Below are positions 6,855-10,904 of a stretch of DNA of 10,904 nucleotides, in pieces. The number at the start of each line of letters is the position of its first letter. Within the stretch, counting starts at the first letter, position 1. Source of the DNA: Candidatus Poseidoniaceae archaeon (GTDB taxonomy: Archaea > Thermoplasmatota > Poseidoniia > Poseidoniales > Poseidoniaceae); contig JAKMFF010000349.1 of NCBI GenBank assembly GCA_022425585.1, positions 1-10,904 on the forward strand, in the 5' to 3' direction. Made by a program: the position numbers and the translations under genes. The notes under the pieces are model-generated. The model made no database searches. It saw nothing but the letters and a program-made list of their open reading frames with translations, and was not told the DNA's origin.

Positions 6855-6863
6855 TTAAAAATA
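6855..6863 (-). promoter_or_regulatory. TATA-like box of the DUF4149-like gene
   Basis: TATTTTTAA on the minus strand is centred 27 bases before the ATG at 6832 and no Shine-Dalgarno motif is present, consistent with a leaderless archaeal transcript. It shares the 88-base divergent spacer with the zinc-ribbon promoter. Confidence 0.55.
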
Positions 6864-6887
6864 GCGGTATTAATTGAAATTTCAAGA

Positions 6888-6899
6888 AATTAATAATTT
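6888..6899 (+). promoter_or_regulatory. TATA-like box of the zinc-ribbon gene
   Basis: The all-AT block aattaataattt is centred about 27 bases before the ATG at 6921, again without a ribosome-binding motif. The two divergent boxes in this spacer lie at matching distances from their start codons, which supports both starts. Confidence 0.55.
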
Positions 6900-6920
6900 G
6901 ATAAATAACTCGCAGTTAGT

Positions 6921-7202
6921 ATGATTGTGTGGGGCCCTGACAAAGACTGGCAGTGCTTTAGGTGCTACAAGACCTACAAACCTGCAGTAATGGAATTGAA
7001 TAAAACTAACAAAAAATGGTATTGTAAAATTTGTATAAAACCTGAAATTGTTAATACGCCATACATTTTAACTGAAGATGAGGTTGCTAGCATCTCTCTA
7101 AAATGTGAGTCATGTGGCGAGATTTTTCTCACTGAACACAAAAAAATCCTTTGGCAAGATGGTGAAACTTTTGTTTGTGCTAGATGCGACTTGAGTAATT
7201 AA
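6921..7202 (+). CDS. Tandem zinc-ribbon protein with four CxxC knuckles
   Basis: A 93-residue soluble protein with eight cysteines in four CxxC pairs: C12/C15, C35/C38, C62/C65 and C86/C89. The spacing, C-x2-C-x19-C-x2-C followed by C-x2-C-x20-C-x2-C, gives two similar zinc ribbons joined by an acidic linker (about 43-58). In both halves an aromatic residue precedes the second knuckle (WYCKIC, FVCARC), so the protein looks like an internal duplication. There is no signal peptide or membrane helix. Such small ribbons in archaea usually bind nucleic acid or act as protein adaptors, but nothing here identifies the partner. The ATG is supported by the TATA-like box at leaderless distance. Its TAA stop overlaps the TAA stop of the convergent lipoprotein gene in one TTAA. 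Confidence 0.8.
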   Translation: MIVWGPDKDWQCFRCYKTYKPAVMELNKTNKKWYCKICIKPEIVNTPYILTEDEVASISLKCESCGEIFLTEHKKILWQDGETFVCARCDLSN

Positions 7203-7732
7203 ACCGGTTCTTGTGACGCTGATTCCCAGTATGACGAAATTAACTCTTGGTCATCTAGTAAGCCTTCGTGGCGATCTGTGATAATGCCTGCTGAATTGAT
7301 GAAAAACGTCGTCCCAGGCGTGGTAATATCCATTTCAAGCGCAGTGTCGTCACCCTTCATGAAAGCATAGGTTGACAACTCTATACCAGTGTCATTTTCC
7401 TCATCGTCGTGAGCATTAGCCGATTCATGCCATTGTTGTAGAGTCAAGCCGCCAGCGCGCTTAGCCGGGTCAGTAGACATCACTAATACTGGCAGTTCTG
7501 CTTGCGTATTCCATATCGAATGCAAAGTAGAGTAGCAGGGGCTATTACACCATTCTGCGGAAAACATCACGATGTATGGTGCGCCGGCCATTATCGAATT
7601 ATTGTAAGTTAGTTCATCATCAGCCACCGCAGAGAATTGCGGAAATTCTTGTTCTTCTGCTGCTTCCTCAACGCAGCCGCTCAATGATGGCAGCAATAAC
7701 AGAGTCGTTATGACCAGAATCTGCAATCGCAT
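7199..7732 (-). CDS. Thioredoxin-fold lipoprotein with CxxxC motif
   Basis: A 177-residue exported lipoprotein. A signal peptide ends in the lipobox LSGC, so C20 would be the lipidated first residue, followed by an acidic linker. The domain from about 35 to 172 reads as a thioredoxin-like fold: APYIVMFSAEWC (51-62) is the first strand and active-site turn, with C62-N-S-P-C66; LPVLVMSTDP (80-89) is the next strand; TTPGTTFFINSAGII (137-151) carries the likely cis-proline P139 and the following hairpin. The active site has one more residue than the WCxPC of TlpA/ResA and has the CxxxC spacing of copper chaperones of the Sco group. Anchored outside the cell membrane, it may handle protein disulfides or copper. 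Role is inferred. A conventional TATA box was not clear; the gene is divergent from the thrombospondin-repeat gene. Confidence 0.85.
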   Translation of the reverse strand: MRLQILVITTLLLLPSLSGCVEEAAEEQEFPQFSAVADDELTYNNSIMAGAPYIVMFSAEWCNSPCYSTLHSIWNTQAELPVLVMSTDPAKRAGGLTLQQWHESANAHDDEENDTGIELSTYAFMKGDDTALEMDITTPGTTFFINSAGIITDRHEGLLDDQELISSYWESASQEPV

Positions 7733-7817
7733 GGCTAAATGCTGTAATGTTGGGTTTTCAAGGTTTTGTCACAATGCATAGCAATAAAGCCATTAATGTT
7801 CAAACAGACCGGTACGC

Positions 7818-8891
7818 ATGGCATCAAGACAAATTGTTGTGATAATACTGCTGGGGGTAATCGTTTCAGGATTTTCCATAACCTCTGCTTCAGCACAAGA
7901 TTCTCCATGTGCGGCCGGTGGTGATTCAACCGAAGACCGAATTGGCTGTTTGGATTCAGACGGGGATGGATGGTCTGATGCTGATGAGAATTGGACTATT
8001 GCCATGGGTGCTGATGCTTTTCCAAATAATTCATCTGAGCATGCAGATTTAGACCTCGATGGAATTGGTGATAATTCCGATAATGATATTGATGGCGACG
8101 GGGTCGAAAATACGCAAGATATTTGGCCAACAATTACCAAAATTTGGTCAGATACTGATGAAGACGGTTATGCTGACCAGGGTGGTCACGAGCTATCGGA
8201 TAATTGCCCTGCTGCATACGGGAAAAGTAGAATTCGCTTAGTTGGATGTTCTGATATTGATGGCGACTTTATGCCCGACATCTATGACGATGATGCAGAT
8301 GGTGATGGAATACGTAACGAATTAGAACGGGCTGCATCATCTGGCACGATTCTATACGACCCATTCAATCCACTATCAACACCACTTGATACTGATAGAG
8401 ACACTATTCCAGATGTTATAGATGATGATAACGACAATGATGGTTGGCCAGATTCGGTAGAATTAGATCGTGGTTCTGATATTTTTGATGCTGATGAAAC
8501 CCCGTTTAATCTATACTTTGGTATCAATAGCGGCGTCTTTTACTCTGGAGGTTTAAACGGTAATTCCTTCAGTCAAAATTATGATGCGGAGAGTTTCGAG
8601 CTGTCTGTTTCTGCGTTCATGGAAATCGTGTTTGAAGAACTAGTCATTCCTTTGTTGCTAATTCCAACCTACTTCGCAATCTATTATGTCAGAGCAAGTA
8701 AGTATCGAGACTTATTGTCCAAGATAGAAGGTGCTGAATCAAAGGATGAATTGATTGAACTAGAAAAGGCAGTTAACCAGACGGTCAAGGACAAGGGAAT
8801 CAAAGTGTATCACGGCTTAGTACTGCGAAATGCCATCGAAGAAGTAGAATCTAAATTCAATACTGAATCACCCTCTGTTGAGGAAGAATAA
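7818..8891 (+). CDS. Thrombospondin type-3 repeat surface protein with membrane anchor
   Basis: A 357-residue protein. A signal peptide ends around SASAQ (residue 27). The exported part (28-270) is packed with Asp-rich type-3 repeats that bind calcium, for example DSDGDGWSD (46-54), DLDLDGIGD (77-85), DTDEDGYAD (112-120), DADGDGIRN (158-167), DTDRDTIPD (191-199) and DNDNDGWPD (204-212). Two Cys-bracketed modules open with C31...C44 and C130...C144 and share the pattern C-x4-G-x-S...GC-x-D-x-DGD, as commonly seen in Marine Group II proteins. A helix at about 275-292 anchors it, and a charged helical tail (293-357) lies inside. It is probably a calcium-stabilised envelope protein; ligand unknown. 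The start was chosen for the intact signal peptide. An AATAAAG at 7783-7789 is a weak candidate promoter. It converges on the LVIVD gene with 22 bases between stops. Confidence 0.88.
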   Translation: MASRQIVVIILLGVIVSGFSITSASAQDSPCAAGGDSTEDRIGCLDSDGDGWSDADENWTIAMGADAFPNNSSEHADLDLDGIGDNSDNDIDGDGVENTQDIWPTITKIWSDTDEDGYADQGGHELSDNCPAAYGKSRIRLVGCSDIDGDFMPDIYDDDADGDGIRNELERAASSGTILYDPFNPLSTPLDTDRDTIPDVIDDDNDNDGWPDSVELDRGSDIFDADETPFNLYFGINSGVFYSGGLNGNSFSQNYDAESFELSVSAFMEIVFEELVIPLLLIPTYFAIYYVRASKYRDLLSKIEGAESKDELIELEKAVNQTVKDKGIKVYHGLVLRNAIEEVESKFNTESPSVEEE

Positions 8892-8913
8892 CAGTTATGT
8901 TCTGGTAATTTGA

Positions 8914-10904
8914 TTACTCATCAGTAGCATATAATGGTGGATAAAGATAATCCTGATTGATGTCTTCATCCATTTGTACAACATAGACTCCAGATACCAT
9001 TTCAGAGACGAACAAGAATCCTCGTGGGTCGTATTGCAGCCCCCAGTCAAATGGAATCATACAAGATGCCCAACAATCTGCCATATCATAACCTAGGGTT
9101 TCCTTCGGGTCTTCAATCCATGTTGGTCCGGCTGGAAGATAGTAACCCATGGTCCTGGTTTCCGCCAACTGCTCGATTGCTGGGAAACCAATTTCGGGGG
9201 CTGGAACTCCGTCTACCCATTGTATTTCACTCCAAATCTGGCTATGATCGGTAACCCAGTTACCGGCGTGGTAGTGAGTCCAATATACGTGACCATTGGT
9301 TCCGGTGTCGCCGTTGTGTGGGCTGTAAATATAGCCGCCTGGAATGTAATGATGTTCATGCACACTACCGTCTGGCAGAATACTGTTGCCTGGTAATTTC
9401 CACTTGCTTAGCAAAAACGGGTTTGCGGGGTCGGTTGTATCGATAGTCCAAATGTATCCGGTGTGATTTGTGTTGGTGCCGTATTCAGGAGCGATTAGCG
9501 TCAAATGTCGCCAGTTAATACCGTATACAGGGTCTTCAGGACCTGTTCCACATTCGTCATCCCAGGTGTCTACTGGGTCAAATTCAGCTGCTCCGTTGCA
9601 CAATAGATGCTCGTATGGGACAGCATAATGAATCCAGCCATTACCATTTAATGCACCACTACTGCCACCCCATACATCAGGAGTCATGTTAGCATGGCCA
9701 CCCCCATCAGGACCGTACCAGCCATCGTTAGCACTTGGGCAACCAAGCCAACGGCCGACTTCGTTATCTTGTGGCCAAGAGATTCCTTCAGGGTCTGGGA
9801 TTGCTGGTGGTTCGGAAACGTCTACGATTCGTAGCCCTGCATCCCAATAGGAAATATAGAGCAAGGCTTGTCCGGTGATAGGATGAATGTGAAATACGTT
9901 GTCGTGATTGAAAATTGAGCCGCCACAGGTGGTTTCAGGTTCAGGAGAATATCCGCCCCAGCGAATAATTTCTCGGCTGACATTTTGGTCCTCATCATTA
10001 ATATCCGGTCTCCAAGATTCAAATCCAAGTGGAACATAGAATACTTGAGTGCCTTTGTAGAATGTTCCTGAATCGCCCTCAACCATTTCTGGGTATGGGT
10101 CAGCACCGTAGAGGAACAGGTGGCATTCTTCTTGAGCATAAATTGCTGGCGCATTTTCCCAATCACAGTCAACGTGAAGGTCTTGATTGTGGAATCCTGC
10201 TGGCGGATTGTTCCATTCAGCGACCTTGATTGGTCCATTCTTATCAGAAACATCAATCACATCGAGTCGATTTGCGCCGCTATTAGCGTCATCATCTTGT
10301 GGAATCGGGTCCAAATCACTATTGGTAAGTTCGTGATTAACCAAAACCCAGTTGTTGTCTGGTGTAACCTTGATGTCAATCATACGCCCGACTTCCGCAT
10401 AATAGGTTGAAAGTAAAACGATGTTATTTGGTTCTGAGATATCTAGAATTTCGAATTGGTTGTATGAAGAAACATAGGCATAGCAACCACCAGTTCCATC
10501 CGGATGTTTTACACAGTCTTCCATGAAGTTGCCTTCTATGGATATTTCAGAAGAGTCACCAGGAGTTGGTCCGACATTTTTGAATTCGGGGAAACACGGG
10601 CGTCCAGCTACGTTATCAAGTTCAGCAGGTGGTGCAACATTACCATCACAGTTTAGATTGTGGTAATCGATTAATTGCATGTTGCTGGTTGCAAGACGAT
10701 GTGCTAGTAGATCGGTATGACTGTGGTTTTCATCTTCGATTTCGACTACCGGGTCAATCCATGCTTCTTGTTCCATGGATGCAGATGAGGAATCGTCTTC
10801 ACCGGTAGACATGATGACATATGCTCCAAGAGAAAGCATACTAACGCTCACTAAGCCAACGATTGCATACATTATGAGTTGGTCTGCACCATTCCAATCG
10901 CGAG
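8914..10904 (-). CDS. Membrane-anchored secreted LVIVD-repeat (beta-propeller-like) protein, 5' end beyond window
   Basis: The frame is open to the window edge, with codons for RDWNGADQLI before the first visible ATG at 10872, so the start is probably outside. Numbers here count from that ATG. A signal-anchor helix (1-21) follows, then a Ser/acidic linker and a large exported domain. LVIVD-type repeats are clear at FEILDISEP (140-148), RLDVIDVSD (202-210), AGLRIVDVSEP (345-355) and YIWTIDTTDPANP (473-485), with weaker units near HAGNWVTD (535-542) and FVSEMVSGVYVV (621-632). Such repeats form beta-propeller-like folds. Twelve cysteines in the exported part suggest disulfides. An unusual His-rich stretch lies at 505-543. 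It is probably a surface binding protein; an enzyme is possible. The C-terminus is complete. Confidence 0.85.
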   Translation of the reverse strand, partial: RDWNGADQLIMYAIVGLVSVSMLSLGAYVIMSTGEDDSSSASMEQEAWIDPVVEIEDENHSHTDLLAHRLATSNMQLIDYHNLNCDGNVAPPAELDNVAGRPCFPEFKNVGPTPGDSSEISIEGNFMEDCVKHPDGTGGCYAYVSSYNQFEILDISEPNNIVLLSTYYAEVGRMIDIKVTPDNNWVLVNHELTNSDLDPIPQDDDANSGANRLDVIDVSDKNGPIKVAEWNNPPAGFHNQDLHVDCDWENAPAIYAQEECHLFLYGADPYPEMVEGDSGTFYKGTQVFYVPLGFESWRPDINDEDQNVSREIIRWGGYSPEPETTCGGSIFNHDNVFHIHPITGQALLYISYWDAGLRIVDVSEPPAIPDPEGISWPQDNEVGRWLGCPSANDGWYGPDGGGHANMTPDVWGGSSGALNGNGWIHYAVPYEHLLCNGAAEFDPVDTWDDECGTGPEDPVYGINWRHLTLIAPEYGTNTNHTGYIWTIDTTDPANPFLLSKWKLPGNSILPDGSVHEHHYIPGGYIYSPHNGDTGTNGHVYWTHYHAGNWVTDHSQIWSEIQWVDGVPAPEIGFPAIEQLAETRTMGYYLPAGPTWIEDPKETLGYDMADCWASCMIPFDWGLQYDPRGFLFVSEMVSGVYVVQMDEDINQDYLYPPLYATDE

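Noticed and set aside
7202..7209. Palindrome AACCGGTT just after the shared stop codons
   Set aside because: An isolated 8-base palindrome inside the coding end of the lipoprotein gene, expected by chance; no second copy noted nearby.
7199..7732. Assignment of the lipoprotein as a Sco-type copper chaperone
   Set aside because: The CxxxC fits but the usual His position appears to hold a cis-proline; kept as a thioredoxin-fold protein with the Sco option noted.
7793..8140. 115-codon minus-strand open frame opposite the thrombospondin-repeat gene
   Set aside because: Ser/Pro-rich product typical of the antisense of Asp-rich repeats; the sense strand has a clear signal peptide and calcium motifs.
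8905..8917. Inverted repeat GTAAT-TTG-ATTAC between convergent stops, as a terminator
   Set aside because: A five-pair AT-rich stem with no T-run; too weak to call and partly within the stop of the LVIVD gene.
9822..10256. 144-codon minus-strand open frame inside the LVIVD gene
   Set aside because: Same strand, different frame from a protein with clear repeats; no recognisable domain or start signal.
1..10904. CRISPR array, tRNA, rRNA, insertion sequence or phage module
   Set aside because: No spaced direct repeats, no tRNA-like cloverleaf in the gaps, no transposase or integrase motifs; all gaps are under 100 bases.

Overview
The window most resembles a piece of a marine planktonic euryarchaeal genome of the Marine Group II type (Candidatus Poseidoniales). 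This is inferred from content, not from a marker gene. The supports are: (i) a thrombospondin type-3 calcium-binding surface protein with Cys-bracketed DxDGDG modules; (ii) a large secreted LVIVD-repeat protein on a membrane anchor; (iii) AT-rich TATA-like boxes about 24-27 bases before several start codons, with little Shine-Dalgarno sequence, as expected for archaeal leaderless transcripts; (iv) AT-leaning composition and very tight gene packing. No rRNA, tRNA, CRISPR array, insertion sequence or phage gene was seen. No stretch over 300 bases lacks a gene.

Layout. Bases 2-985 (+) are the 3' part of rmuC, cut by the window edge. It converges, with 3 bases between stops, on a small cupin gene (989-1348, -). 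A short divergent AT-rich promoter separates the cupin from an unrecognised acidic, Trp-rich 107-aa protein (1409-1732, +). Bases 1763-6832 are a run of minus-strand genes, in transcription order: a four-helix DUF4149/TMEM205-like membrane protein, an ~82-aa signal-peptide/single-helix protein, a 213-aa membrane protein with an outside beta-sandwich-like domain and an inside zinc finger, an aldo/keto reductase, a DUF3592 membrane protein, and a 601-aa three-helix membrane protein. A divergent promoter region at 6833-6920 serves this run and a 93-aa tandem zinc-ribbon protein (+). That gene overlaps, by a shared TTAA, a convergent lipoprotein with a thioredoxin-like fold (7199-7732, -). A divergent spacer then leads to the thrombospondin type-3 protein (7818-8891, +), which converges on the LVIVD protein (8914 to the window edge, -).

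How the genes fit together. Eight of the twelve genes encode predicted membrane or exported proteins, so this is largely a cell-envelope accessory region. The soluble exceptions are RmuC (possibly, as its N-terminus is missing), the cupin, the 107-aa protein, the aldo/keto reductase and the zinc-ribbon protein. The most unusual signal is that the adjacent 296-aa and 601-aa membrane proteins begin with nearly the same short peptide (MS-x-NFWD-x-K) and share a second short motif (STDSEG), although the rest looks unrelated and the codons differ at synonymous positions. This suggests a selected N-terminal tag or docking motif linking a paired system. The second is the 213-aa protein, which joins an exported domain to a cytosolic C2H2-like finger across one helix, as expected of a minimal transmembrane sensor.
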